NCBI GenBank assembly: GCA_027620495.1
Contig: JAQCEA010000003.1
Location: 124,001-188,000, forward strand
DNA from: Pseudomonadota bacterium
GTDB taxonomy: Bacteria > Pseudomonadota > Alphaproteobacteria > Puniceispirillales > Puniceispirillaceae
DNA: 64,000 bases
Direction: 5' to 3'
The notes beneath the pieces are model-generated. The model did no database searches. It was not told the DNA's origin and was given only the letters and a program-made list of their open reading frames with translations. Every line of letters starts with the position of its first letter. Positions within the stretch are counted from its first letter, which is position 1. This document shows, piece by piece, positions 43,776-53,131 of this stretch. A program made the translations under genes and the position numbers.

Positions 43776-45047
43776 TTATAATTTAAGCCGGTCTCGTAAT
43801 TTATACCAGGCCATGCCGATTGCCAGCGCGGGTGTACGCAAGATGCCGCCGGGAAATGGCATATGCCGCAATGATTGCATCACGTCAAATTGTTCGGCGT
43901 CACCCATAATGGCGTCTGCCAACATGGTGCCTGCCAGCCCGGTGAGGGCGACACCGTGACCAGAAAATCCCTGCACAAAATAGATATCATCATCGGTCCG
44001 CCCAAAATGCGGGATCCGGTTGACGGTAATGCCAATACGACCAGACCAGACACGATCAGTTTCGGCATCAGCTAAAACTGGAAATACCGCAGCCATGCGG
44101 CGGCGCAAATCTGCTTCAACATTTCCAAGATTGACATTGGTATAGCTAGCACGGCCACCAAAAATCATCCGGTTATCGGCATCAATACGATAGTAATTCA
44201 GCGCTGTGTTGCAATCTGCTACGGTGGCGCGGCTTGGCAAAATATGCTGGATCATATTATCGGATAGGGGGATCGTGGCCAGAACCGATGAGGTGACTTG
44301 TGCCAACCGGCGGGACATGGTCGGCAGGCCGATATCGGTTAGATAGGCATTGCCGCATAACAGTACCCGGTTGGCTGTCAACTGTGGGGCATTATAAAGG
44401 TGAAGCGTCTTCTTGGCACCGCGGTCAATTTTTATCACCCGGCTATGTTCTAAAATATGAACACCGGCGGTGCGGGCGGCCAGTGCCAGTCCCATCAAAT
44501 ATTTTAGTGGCTGTATTTGCCCAGACCCGCTGTCATACAATCCGCCACAATAAGACTGGCTGTTGATATGCGGGGCTAGTGACGCATGGTCGGTCAGTGC
44601 GGTTAATTGGTTGTAACCACGGCGTGACCATTCATCCTGCATTTCTAGCAATTCGGTCATATGACGCTGATGCAGGGCGGCGTGCAGATAGCCAAATTGT
44701 AAATCACATGCAATATTATGTTTGCTGATGCGGGATACCACCATATCAACCGCGGCCATACCAGCTTGCCATGCAAGATCGGCGTCATGCGCGTTTAGTT
44801 GATTGCTGATATGATGAAAATCATTTGGCCAGCCTTGGCATAAATGCCCGCCATTGCGCCCCGAACCACCACTGCCAATGGTTTCAGCCTCGAGTAAAAC
44901 AACTTCATATCCATGTTCGGCTAGATGCAGTGCCGCGGTGACCCCGGTCAGGCCACCACCGATTATGGCAACATCACAATGGTCTGGCCGGTCTCGCTGT
45001 GACGGCGGCAAGGCATCAACATAATCGGCGTAGATTGAGGGAAGCAT
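43776..45047 (-). CDS. FAD-dependent amine oxidase of the DAO family (PuuB-like)
   Basis: The 423-residue protein has a Rossmann FAD motif at the N-terminus (VAIIGGGLTGVTAALHLAEHG), GGSGRNGGHLCQGW after it, and a C-terminal FVQGFSGHGVALTG. This is the pattern of gamma-glutamylputrescine oxidase PuuB. PuuB oxidises the glutamylated amine made by PuuA to an aldehyde. The PuuC dehydrogenase and PuuD hydrolase partners are not in the window. It is convergent with the agmatinase gene and divergent from aminotransferase 2. Confidence 0.85.
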   Translation of the reverse strand: MLPSIYADYVDALPPSQRDRPDHCDVAIIGGGLTGVTAALHLAEHGYEVVLLEAETIGSGGSGRNGGHLCQGWPNDFHHISNQLNAHDADLAWQAGMAAVDMVVSRISKHNIACDLQFGYLHAALHQRHMTELLEMQDEWSRRGYNQLTALTDHASLAPHINSQSYCGGLYDSGSGQIQPLKYLMGLALAARTAGVHILEHSRVIKIDRGAKKTLHLYNAPQLTANRVLLCGNAYLTDIGLPTMSRRLAQVTSSVLATIPLSDNMIQHILPSRATVADCNTALNYYRIDADNRMIFGGRASYTNVNLGNVEADLRRRMAAVFPVLADAETDRVWSGRIGITVNRIPHFGRTDDDIYFVQGFSGHGVALTGLAGTMLADAIMGDAEQFDVMQSLRHMPFPGGILRTPALAIGMAWYKLRDRLKL

Positions 45048-45273
45048 TGGTCCTGTTTTGCTGTTTTATGACATAACCGCGCGAGGGCGATCGCGGGGGT
45101 TTCTGGGTGATTGTTTTTATGTGTCTAGCTATGCGGCGACCCATAATAATTTTAGAAGCTTGTTCTCTTTGTCTATGGTATATGAGAATTAAATTCAAAT
45201 GGCGATGATTTGCCCGCGCCCGATGTCGTTTTTTTGACACGATCAGGGGCCAGCAAAACTATGGAAAATTAAG

Positions 45274-46638
45274 ATGACATCAATAGCTCGTAACCAAGAA
45301 TGGCAACAGATAGATGCCCGTCATCATCTGGCACCATTTACCGATTATGCCGCCTTGCGCAAAAGCGGCGCGCGGGTGATCACCCACGCTGACGGCCATT
45401 ATATCACCGATAGTGATGGTCACCAAATTCTGGATGCGATGGCTGGCTTATGGTGTGTGAATGTCGGCTATGGACGCCAACAGCTTGTTGATGCCGCCAG
45501 CCAGCAAATGGCAGTTTTGCCCTATTATAATAATTTTTTTAAAACCACAAATCAGCCTGTTGCCGCCTTGTCAGAACGTTTGGCAAACCTCACCCCTGAT
45601 GGGCTAAACAACGTGTTTTACGCAAATTCCGGCTCTGAGGCGAACGACACCATCATCCGGATGGTGCGGCATTTCTGGGCCTTGCACGGCCAGCCGGAAA
45701 AGCGTGTGATTATCGGGCGTGAATATGGCTATCATGGCAGCACCATTTTATCGGCCAGCATGGGCGGTATGGTGGGGATGCACCAACAGGCCGCGAATGA
45801 GCCCGGGTTTGTGCATATCAAACCGCCTTATGGGTTTTTATATCAAGGCAATATGTCAGAAGATGATTTTGCCACCACCGCCGCAAGCTGGCTTGAAGAT
45901 AAGATCATTGAAATTGGCGCTGATAAAGTGGCGGCATTTATTGCCGAACCGATTCAAGGGGCAGGCGGCGTGATCATCCCGCCGGCTGGTTATTTAAACA
46001 AGGTGGAAGCCATTTGCCGGGCGCATGATATTTTGTTCATTGTTGACGAGGTGATCACCGGCTTTGGCCGAACAGGCCATTGGTTTGCCAGTGATTATTT
46101 TGGGTTAAAACCAGATATGATGACGCTTGCCAAAGGGCTGACATCTGGCTACGTGCCAATGTCGGCTGTGATGGTGGGTGACCGTGTCGCAAACAAACTC
46201 ATTGCTGATGGCGGTGAATTTTATCACGGCTTTACTTATTCTGGTCATCCGGTGGCGGCGGCTGTCGCACTGGCGAATTTGCAGATTATTGAAGATGAAA
46301 AACTGATCGAAAAAGTACGCGATGATACTGGCCCATATTTGGCTCAGTCGCTGGCACCGCTGGCTGACCATCCGCTTGTTGGCGAGGTGCGAAGCTTTGG
46401 TATGCTGGCGGCGATCGAGCTTGTTAAAGACAAGGCTGGGCCAATTCTGTTTGATCCTGTTGGTGACGTCGGGGTCATATGCCGCGATCACGCCATTGCC
46501 GGGGGGATGATGATGCGGGCGGTTCGTGACGGCATGATTATGTCACCGCCGCTGACATTTGGTCGTGATGATATTGATAAGGCGGTCGGCATTGCCAAGA
46601 TGGCACTTGATAAGACCGTGGCAGACCTCGGCATTTAA
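45274..46638 (+). CDS. Class III aminotransferase 2 (putrescine-pyruvate type, SpuC-like)
   Basis: The 454-residue protein has GLWCVNVGYGRQQL, YANSGSEANDTIIRM, YGYHGSTILSA, IVDEVITGFGRTGHWF and the PLP lysine in LAKGLTSGYVPMS. The opening HHLAPFTDYAAL and this motif set match putrescine/omega-amino-acid:pyruvate aminotransferases such as SpuC. A short stem-loop (46656-46673) and the PuuA-like gene follow, so the two genes mirror the ligase 1 / aminotransferase 1 pair at 32.7-35.5 kb. Confidence 0.88.
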   Translation: MTSIARNQEWQQIDARHHLAPFTDYAALRKSGARVITHADGHYITDSDGHQILDAMAGLWCVNVGYGRQQLVDAASQQMAVLPYYNNFFKTTNQPVAALSERLANLTPDGLNNVFYANSGSEANDTIIRMVRHFWALHGQPEKRVIIGREYGYHGSTILSASMGGMVGMHQQAANEPGFVHIKPPYGFLYQGNMSEDDFATTAASWLEDKIIEIGADKVAAFIAEPIQGAGGVIIPPAGYLNKVEAICRAHDILFIVDEVITGFGRTGHWFASDYFGLKPDMMTLAKGLTSGYVPMSAVMVGDRVANKLIADGGEFYHGFTYSGHPVAAAVALANLQIIEDEKLIEKVRDDTGPYLAQSLAPLADHPLVGEVRSFGMLAAIELVKDKAGPILFDPVGDVGVICRDHAIAGGMMMRAVRDGMIMSPPLTFGRDDIDKAVGIAKMALDKTVADLGI

Positions 46639-46685
46639 CAACCACATAAGGGGAGTTCCGGGTCGGCCCGGAAATAAGGTAAAAT

Positions 46686-48026
46686 ATGACTTTCGATATG
46701 CAAAAATGGCTGAGTGATCAAGCCATCACCGAAGTCGAATGTTTGGTTAGTGATATTTCCGGCATACCGCGCGGCAAAATCCTGCCGGTGAACAAATTTG
46801 TATCAGCACAGGATACGGGCGGCTTGCGGCTTCCGGAATATGTGTTTGGTCAGGCCGTGACCGGTGAATATTACGATAGTGATGTTTTGAATGAAATTGG
46901 CAGTGATGTGGTTTTGATCCCTGATCCAAATACCTGCCGTTTGGTGCCATGGTATGATGAACCAACCGCACAGATTATTCATGATGCGGTGACCCAAGAT
47001 GGACGTTTGGTGCCATTTGCGGCGCGTGCCGTTTTAAAACGTGTTTTGTCGTTATTTGAAAAAGCCGGTCTAGAACCGGTGATTGCGCCAGAATTGGAAT
47101 TTTTTCTGGTCAAACAAAGCAATGATGCCAACAGCCCATTGATCACCCCAACTGGACGATCGGGCCGGGCGGAAAAGGCCAAACAGGCCTATGGCATTGA
47201 TGCGGTCAATGAATTTGATCCGCTATTTGAAGAAATCTATGACCATTGTGATGTCCAAGATCTTGATATAGACACGCTCAGCCATGAAGCGGGTGCCGCG
47301 CAAATGGAAATTAATTTTAATCATGGCAATGCGCTGGAACTGGCTGATCAGGCATTTCTATTTAAACGCACGGTGCGGCAAACCGCCATCAACCATGGGT
47401 TGCATGCCACATTTATGGCCAAGCCAATGCAAGAACAGCCCGGCAGCGCGATGCATATTCATATATCTGTCATGTCAAAAAAGACGGGAAAGAATATCTT
47501 TGCCAATACAGATGGTTCAGAAAGTGATGATTTCTATCATTCGATTGCCGGTATGCAACGGTATTTGAGTGGCGCGATGGCGTTGATGGCGCCTTATGTG
47601 AATAGTTACCGCCGCCGCACGGGTACTGAAGATTCTCCGGCGAATCTGGCGTGGGGCATGGATAACCGCACTGTTGGCCTGCGGGTACCGATTAGCGGGG
47701 CGGAAAGCCGCCGGATAGAAAACCGTATCCCGGGGGCAGACGCCAACCCGTATTTGGCTATCGCTGCAACGCTGTCGTCGGTATGGTTGGGATTACAAGA
47801 AAAACGGCGCCCAACGCGGCCACGCAAGGTGAGCGCTGAAGATTTGGAGACCTTGCCAAGAAATCTTGACGCGGCGCTTGACTCGCTGGAACGTGTCAAA
47901 GCCCTGCACCCGGTTCTTGGTGAAGATTTCGTCAAATTATTTGTCGAGGTCAAACGGGCCGAAGCCGAAGCCTTTTTAGAAGTGATCAGCCCGTGGGAGC
48001 GGGAATATCTGTTGCTGAATGTCTAG
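46686..48026 (+). CDS. Glutamine-synthetase-like gamma-glutamyl-amine ligase 2 (PuuA-like)
   Basis: The 446-residue GlnA-fold ligase has APELEFFLVK, AGAAQMEINFNHG, HATFMAKPMQEQPGSAMHIH, NSYRRRTGTEDSPANLAWG and ESRRIENRIPGADANPYLA. This resembles gamma-glutamylputrescine synthetase. It differs from ligase 1 in sequence and may take a different amine. Its gene follows aminotransferase 2 after a hairpin of seven paired bases (TTCCGGG/CCCGGAA), and its end overlaps the 3' end of the convergent zur gene by four bases. Confidence 0.88.
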   Translation: MTFDMQKWLSDQAITEVECLVSDISGIPRGKILPVNKFVSAQDTGGLRLPEYVFGQAVTGEYYDSDVLNEIGSDVVLIPDPNTCRLVPWYDEPTAQIIHDAVTQDGRLVPFAARAVLKRVLSLFEKAGLEPVIAPELEFFLVKQSNDANSPLITPTGRSGRAEKAKQAYGIDAVNEFDPLFEEIYDHCDVQDLDIDTLSHEAGAAQMEINFNHGNALELADQAFLFKRTVRQTAINHGLHATFMAKPMQEQPGSAMHIHISVMSKKTGKNIFANTDGSESDDFYHSIAGMQRYLSGAMALMAPYVNSYRRRTGTEDSPANLAWGMDNRTVGLRVPISGAESRRIENRIPGADANPYLAIAATLSSVWLGLQEKRRPTRPRKVSAEDLETLPRNLDAALDSLERVKALHPVLGEDFVKLFVEVKRAEAEAFLEVISPWEREYLLLNV

Positions 48027-48403
48027 CTGTCGCGGCACGATGCGCACAGCCCGGTCATTTCAATCACTTTATGATCGGCGGCAAATAGGCGTGCATTTGC
48101 CAGCGCATCAATTTTCTGATCAATCGCCGGGTCGGTGAACTCGGCCGCCCGTTCGCATTTTGTACAGAGCATGAAAATGCTGACAGCGCGCTCGCCGCAA
48201 TTGGTCAGGCTGCATGCCACAAAGCCATTGATGCTCTCTATGCGATGCACGGCACCGCGTTCAATCAGTTTATTTAACGCACGATAGACCTGTAGCGGCG
48301 CGCGTACGCCCTGGTCACGCAATGCATCTAGAATGCTATACGCGCTAAGCGGCGTATCGGTCTGCCGCAACAGATTATAAACCAGAGTTTCATTTGGTGT
48401 CAT
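48023..48403 (-). CDS. zur: Fur-family zinc uptake regulator
   Basis: The 126-residue protein has a winged-helix N-terminus (SAYSILDALRDQG, LQVYRALNKLIERG) and two CxxC pairs (LCTKCE, LCASCR) for the structural zinc of Fur-family repressors. Its ATG overlaps the stop of znuB, so it is the last gene of a znuC-znuB-zur operon. It should repress this operon when zinc is sufficient, through the box at 50067-50081. Confidence 0.9.
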   Translation of the reverse strand: MTPNETLVYNLLRQTDTPLSAYSILDALRDQGVRAPLQVYRALNKLIERGAVHRIESINGFVACSLTNCGERAVSIFMLCTKCERAAEFTDPAIDQKIDALANARLFAADHKVIEMTGLCASCRDS

Positions 48404-49218
48404 TTGGCGCCTCGTCGAATCATCAGCTTAAAGACCGGGCGTGGCAAGATCATCACTATGACTAAAATAAGCGCGCTCGCCAGAATGATCGAGGGGCCGG
48501 ACGGTGTGTCAAAATAGGCCGATCCATATAACCCACCAACGCTGCCAATCACGCCGAATACCGACGCCATTGCCGCCATTAATTCTGGACTGCCACCAAA
48601 CCGTCTGGCCGCCGCCGCCGGTATAATCATCAATGCGGTGACCAATAAGACCCCGACAAGCTTTAGTGAAATAGATACTACAAAGGCGATTAAAATCATA
48701 AATAGCCATTCGGCGCGTTGCGGTGATAACCCCTCGGCTTCGGCAATTTCTGGGCTTACAATGGCCGCCAAAAGCCGTCGCCATTGCCAGAAAATAATAC
48801 CCATGATCAGCGCACCTCCCCCATAAATAACCATGAGATCGGTTTTGCTGACAGCCAAAATATCGCCGAACAACAGCCCATTTACATTTACCGCGCGACT
48901 GCCGCTTATAGTGATCAGGATCAGCCCACAGGCCAATGTCGAATGGGCAAGAATCGCAAGAATTGTGTCAGATGACAGACGTTGGGAATTTTTCGCCACA
49001 AGAAGCGCAACACAGCTGGCCACAGTGACCACCGGCACGCCGATCATCGGCGATAGATCTGCCATGACCGCCAGTGCAATACCAAGCAATGCCGCATGCG
49101 CCAGCGTGTCGCCAAAAAACGCCATTTGACGCCAGATGATCAAACAACCAAGCGGCCCAACAATAACCGCCAGTCCAACACCGGCAAGCAATGCGCGGGT
49201 GAAAAAATCATCAAGCAT
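48400..49218 (-). CDS. znuB: Zinc ABC importer permease
   Basis: From the ATG at 49218 the protein is 272 residues; the frame is open further but runs through znuC. It has about eight hydrophobic segments typical of ABC-3 metal permeases, with GCLIIWRQMAFFGDTLAHAALLG near the N-terminus. The start overlaps the end of znuC by eight bases, and its end overlaps the zur start. No ZnuA binding-protein gene is in the window. Confidence 0.9.
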   Translation of the reverse strand: MLDDFFTRALLAGVGLAVIVGPLGCLIIWRQMAFFGDTLAHAALLGIALAVMADLSPMIGVPVVTVASCVALLVAKNSQRLSSDTILAILAHSTLACGLILITISGSRAVNVNGLLFGDILAVSKTDLMVIYGGGALIMGIIFWQWRRLLAAIVSPEIAEAEGLSPQRAEWLFMILIAFVVSISLKLVGVLLVTALMIIPAAAARRFGGSPELMAAMASVFGVIGSVGGLYGSAYFDTPSGPSIILASALILVIVMILPRPVFKLMIRRGAK

Positions 49219-50002
49219 GTGGGGTCTCGCTGGCGGGGTGGCAATGATCTGAAATGCTGCCATCGGCATGTTGAACGGTACCATCAGGAAGATGAATATG
49301 ATCATGATCATGCTGGTATACGGCCAACTGACCAGCTGAATGACCGCCAAATAATCTCATATATTCTGGATTGGTGACAACTGTGTCCGGGCTGCCACTA
49401 CAGCAAATATGCCCATTTAGACATAGCACCGTATCTGTGTCTGCCATCACAATATGCAGATCATGGGAAATCATCAAAACGCCGCAACCGCTGGTGTCGC
49501 GGATGGTTTTGATTAAATCATACAACATCACTTCGCTGGCAAAATCGACACCCTGAACAGGTTCGTCAAGCACCAGCAAGTCAGGCTTGCGCAAGATCGC
49601 CCGGGCGAGCAGTGCCCGTTGAAACTCGCCGCCTGACAAATCCTGCACATAGGCACTGGCCAGATGTTCAATGCCAACTGCATCCAACGCCCGTGCACAG
49701 GCGGCATGATCAACCGTGGTTGTCAATTGCATCAATCGGCTGACCTGTAATGGCAGGGCCGGGTCAATAAATAATTTTTGCGGCACATAGCCAACCCGCA
49801 GGCCATTATGCCGGACAACCGCGCCTTCATCCGGGGTGATGGCACCGATTGCCAGCTTGGCGGTGGTGCTTTTACCAGCCCCGTTTGGTCCAACAATGGT
49901 GACAATTTCACCGCGCTCAATGGTGAAGTTAAGGCCGCGCACCGCCCAGCGGTGATCGCGTTTGACACCGGCCTGTTGCATCGAAATCAATGGGTGTCCC
50001 AT
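49211..50002 (-). CDS. znuC: Zinc ABC importer ATPase with a His-rich tail
   Basis: From the ATG at 50002 the protein is 263 residues (a TTG at 50029 is also possible). Walker A is GPNGAGKST, the signature is LSGGEFQRA, Walker B is LLVLDEP and the switch histidine is in MISHDLH. The last ~35 residues contain many His and Asp (YQHDHDHIHL and SDHCHP), a metal-binding tail seen in several ZnuC proteins. It leads the operon. Confidence 0.9.
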   Translation of the reverse strand: MGHPLISMQQAGVKRDHRWAVRGLNFTIERGEIVTIVGPNGAGKSTTAKLAIGAITPDEGAVVRHNGLRVGYVPQKLFIDPALPLQVSRLMQLTTTVDHAACARALDAVGIEHLASAYVQDLSGGEFQRALLARAILRKPDLLVLDEPVQGVDFASEVMLYDLIKTIRDTSGCGVLMISHDLHIVMADTDTVLCLNGHICCSGSPDTVVTNPEYMRLFGGHSAGQLAVYQHDHDHIHLPDGTVQHADGSISDHCHPASETPHA

Positions 50003-50066
50003 AGGTGAACCATTTTCCGTGAAAATCAATAATGAACTGGCAAGTCTAGCGATTGTAACCCGCCAT

Positions 50067-50081
50067 TGTTATTTTATAACA
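50067..50081. promoter_or_regulatory. Zur box between znuC and pyrC
   Basis: TGTTATTTTATAACA is a 6+3+6 inverted repeat that agrees at 14 of 15 positions with the alphaproteobacterial Zur consensus TGTTATANTATAACA as I recall it. It lies about 65 bases before the znuC ATG and in the intergenic region shared with divergent pyrC. Confidence 0.8.
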
Positions 50082-50235
50082 TAATCGGATATTTCAACGC
50101 AAACATACATGATCTATCTGGTCAATCCAGTTCACGTCATAGTAGACTTGGACCGCCCCACTGCCGCAACTAGGCCATGACGTTATGCAAGGGGGCGCAC
50201 CCGAGACGCGCGATACAGATTTGATGGAGCAAATT

Positions 50236-51300
50236 ATGACGGCGGCTGATACGATCACATCTTTGACCATCCGCCGGCCAGATGATTTGCATTTGCATCT
50301 GCGTGATGGGGCCATGCTTGCGGCTGTTGTTGCCGACACCGCTCGGCATTTTGGCCGTGCGATTGTGATGCCCAATTTGGTGCCGCCAGTGGTGACAGCG
50401 GCCGATGCCTGTGCTTACCGCGACCGGATTTTAGATCATTTGTCCGACCATAAGCATTTTCAGCCGCTAATGACGCTCTATCTAACCGAAACAACCGACG
50501 CTAGTGATGTTGTGGCAGCGGCGGAAGCTGGCATTATTCACGCGGTCAAATTATATCCGGCGGGAGCAACAACAAATTCAGCGTCGGGGGTTCGTGATTT
50601 TGATAAGGTGCGCTCGGTTCTAGAAGCCATGGCAGCGATTGGCCTGCCACTTTGCGTACATGGCGAGGTGACCGACCCATCGGTAGATATCTTTGACCGT
50701 GAAGCGGTATTTATCGACCGGGTGTTAACGCCGTTGCGCGCGGCAGTGCCGGGTTTAAAAGTGATCCTAGAGCATGTCACCACGGCTGATGGTGTTGATT
50801 TTGTGCGGGATGCTGGCGGCAACATGGCGGCCACCATCACCACGCATCATTTGTTTATCAACCGCAATCATATTTTGGCTGGTGGTATCAGGCCGCATTA
50901 TTACTGCCTGCCAGTTGCCAAACGTGAACGCCATCGTTTGGCGCTTGTGGCCGCGGCAACATCTGGTGCGCCGCAATTCTTCCTTGGCACCGATAGCGCG
51001 CCGCATCTTGATACCGACAAGCAATCGGCATGCGGCTGTGCAGGCATTTATACGGCGCCAAATACATTATCTTGTCTGGCCCATGTGTTTGAAGCCGAAT
51101 CAGCGCTTCATCTGCTTGAGGGATTTACCTCGGTACATGGTGCCGCGTTTTATGGTCTGCCGCCAGCACAAGATCGCATCACACTTGTGAAACGTGATGC
51201 GCCTGTGACCTTTCCTGCCAGCCGGACGACAGCACATGGCGAGGTCACAATTTTTGATTGCGGCGAAGAGCTATATTGGGAGGTTGAGGCCAGCCTATAG
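50236..51300 (+). CDS. pyrC: Dihydroorotase, class II
   Basis: The 354-residue protein has the binuclear zinc residues of PyrC: HLHLRDG, the carboxylated lysine in [27 protein letters not shown] and GTDSAPH. It cyclises carbamoyl-aspartate in pyrimidine synthesis. ATG 50236, with GGAG six bases before it, is preferred over upstream starts at 50185 and 50224. It is divergent from znuC and separated from it by a Zur box, so it may be the zinc-responsive copy. Zinc-regulated pyrC paralogues are known in other bacteria. Confidence 0.93.
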   Translation: MTAADTITSLTIRRPDDLHLHLRDGAMLAAVVADTARHFGRAIVMPNLVPPVVTAADACAYRDRILDHLSDHKHFQPLMTLYLTETTDASDVVAAAEAGIIHAVKLYPAGATTNSASGVRDFDKVRSVLEAMAAIGLPLCVHGEVTDPSVDIFDREAVFIDRVLTPLRAAVPGLKVILEHVTTADGVDFVRDAGGNMAATITTHHLFINRNHILAGGIRPHYYCLPVAKRERHRLALVAAATSGAPQFFLGTDSAPHLDTDKQSACGCAGIYTAPNTLSCLAHVFEAESALHLLEGFTSVHGAAFYGLPPAQDRITLVKRDAPVTFPASRTTAHGEVTIFDCGEELYWEVEASL

Positions 51301-51317
51301 GGCGGCTGTTTATCACT

Positions 51318-52232
51318 TTACAACCTTGGTTCGCGCGGACCTGCCGTCGGCCGCAGGGACTGGCGCGCGGCGGCTTCACGGCGGGTGATATAGACGGTTG
51401 ACGCAAAAATAACCGCCCCGCCCACAAAGGTCGAAAGGCCGGGCCATTCGGCAAAAATGATCCAGGCTAAAATCACCGCAAATGGCAGTTTGATAAATTC
51501 CAGCGGTTGCAGCGCGGTGATGTCAACAAGGCTAAAGGCACGGGTGAAACAAAGATGGGCTATCGTGCCGGATAATGCCATGCCCCATAAAAACCCCCAT
51601 GTCAAAAGATCTGGCCATTGCAAGACCCACAGTGACGGGATCAGTGCCAAGGGCGCTTGCATCACCACCATCCATGTCACAATCGCATGCTGGCTTTCGC
51701 TACGGGTCAGGGTTTTAACAATCAGTGACGCCATGGCAATGGTAAGTGCGCTGATCAGCGCCAAAAGCGCGCCAAATGTGACATCAACAACACCCGGCTG
51801 CAAGATAATCAGCGTGCCTAAAAATCCAACAGAAATCGCCGCAATCCGGCGGGCCCGAATAACCTCGCCAAGAAATAGCACCGCGCCGATGGTCACAAAT
51901 AATGGGGTGGTAAAGCTAAGCGCCGTCATTTGTGCCAACGGGATCAATGTCAGGGCGGTAAAGCCGCAAAACATGCCAACCGCATTGATTGCCGCGCGCA
52001 AGAAAAATAATTTTGGCCGCTGCATGCGCAATGTGCCAAACCCAACGCGCGCAACCAGCGGCAGTAAGATCAGCACTGCCAAAAAATTGCGGAAAAACAC
52101 CACTTCAATCACTGGCAAATGCGCGGCAGATAGCCGAATACAAATGCCCATCACGGTAAACATGAACAGCGCCACAATCATCAGATAAGTGGCGCGGGTT
52201 TGTGCTGGCAAGTTAGTGAAAATAGATATCAT
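51318..52232 (-). CDS. DMT-superfamily permease (EamA type)
   Basis: The 304-residue protein has about ten membrane segments in two EamA repeats. The first half contains RNFLAVLILLPLVARV and FTTPLFVTIGAVLFLGE, the second ALQPLEFIKLPFAVILAW. Such proteins export amino acids or metabolites, or are of unknown substrate. It is convergent with pyrC. Confidence 0.85.
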   Translation of the reverse strand: MISIFTNLPAQTRATYLMIVALFMFTVMGICIRLSAAHLPVIEVVFFRNFLAVLILLPLVARVGFGTLRMQRPKLFFLRAAINAVGMFCGFTALTLIPLAQMTALSFTTPLFVTIGAVLFLGEVIRARRIAAISVGFLGTLIILQPGVVDVTFGALLALISALTIAMASLIVKTLTRSESQHAIVTWMVVMQAPLALIPSLWVLQWPDLLTWGFLWGMALSGTIAHLCFTRAFSLVDITALQPLEFIKLPFAVILAWIIFAEWPGLSTFVGGAVIFASTVYITRREAAARQSLRPTAGPREPRL

Positions 52233-52339
52233 CTGAATCAGTGACCAAACTGTGACACTGGCGTATCACCCTTATTGGCAATGATGCCATTAGGCACCAA
52301 CACGCCATGCTGGTCAATGAGATGTTATGTACCGCCCAG

Positions 52340-52987
52340 TCAAGGGTTCAGCTTGGCCGCGACCCAGCTGTCGAAAGCTTCATAATAGCCGTGCAGTTCT
52401 TCGGTGATCGAAGGATGATTTGCCAAGGCTGTTTCATAGGCGCGCAAGCTTTCATCCAGATGAATCGAAAACCCTAAAATCACTTGCAGCCTATTTAAAA
52501 TGGCAAAGCTTGGTACAAAACCACAATCAGCAAGGCTGAGTGAACTGCCACATAAAAAGGGGCGCGGGGTGACCATTTGGGCGAGCTGGTCAAATCGTTT
52601 TTGTAACAAGATGGCATTGTCTTTTATAAAAGCCGCGTCTCGGCTGGCTGGTGTCACCTGACCAAAATAGGCGCGCAACACCGGCTCTATTCGGCTGTCA
52701 TGAAATCTCGATAGTGATCTGGCCGTGGCACGGTCTTTGACATCAGCAGGCAGCATCGCTGGTGTTGGCGCGATCTCGTTGATATATTCTGCGATGGCTT
52801 CTGAATCACACAGCGTAAATCCATCATCATCAAGTGCCGGTATTGTGCCGGCAGGAATGATTTGACAATAGGCCGGACTGCCATAGCCATCAGGCGGTGA
52901 AACGCTCTGCCACTGCAGATTTTTATGCCGAAGTAAAATGCGCGTCTTGCAGCCATAACTGCTGATTGGCAAATCATACAAAATCAT
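52340..52987 (-). CDS. Glutathione S-transferase-like protein
   Basis: From the ATG at 52987 (MILYDLP) the protein is 215 residues. The thioredoxin-like half has PISSYGCKTRILLRHKNL and the cis-proline glutathione site in GTIPALDDDGFTLCDSEAIAEY. The helical half has SLADCGFVPSFAILNRL. It is of the zeta/beta-like bacterial GST type, with an unknown substrate. Confidence 0.85.
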   Translation of the reverse strand: MILYDLPISSYGCKTRILLRHKNLQWQSVSPPDGYGSPAYCQIIPAGTIPALDDDGFTLCDSEAIAEYINEIAPTPAMLPADVKDRATARSLSRFHDSRIEPVLRAYFGQVTPASRDAAFIKDNAILLQKRFDQLAQMVTPRPFLCGSSLSLADCGFVPSFAILNRLQVILGFSIHLDESLRAYETALANHPSITEELHGYYEAFDSWVAAKLNP

Positions 52988-53070
52988 CACGTTACGCCCC
53001 CAGCGCAATTTTCATTCTTCAATGTCTAATGTTTAATCTGGCGGATTTCATTATCATGCAGCCAACATGA

Positions 53071-53100
53071 AAAAAGGGAGATGGTATCATCTCCCTTTTT
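53071..53100 (-). terminator. Strong bidirectional terminator
   Basis: The 13-base perfect arms AAAAAGGGAGATG and CATCTCCCTTTTT enclose GTAT. It lies downstream of the binding-protein gene on the minus strand and upstream of the GST gene. Confidence 0.9.
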
Positions 53101-53131
53101 GGCTTTATGTTCATTTGATAGGCGCTTTATC

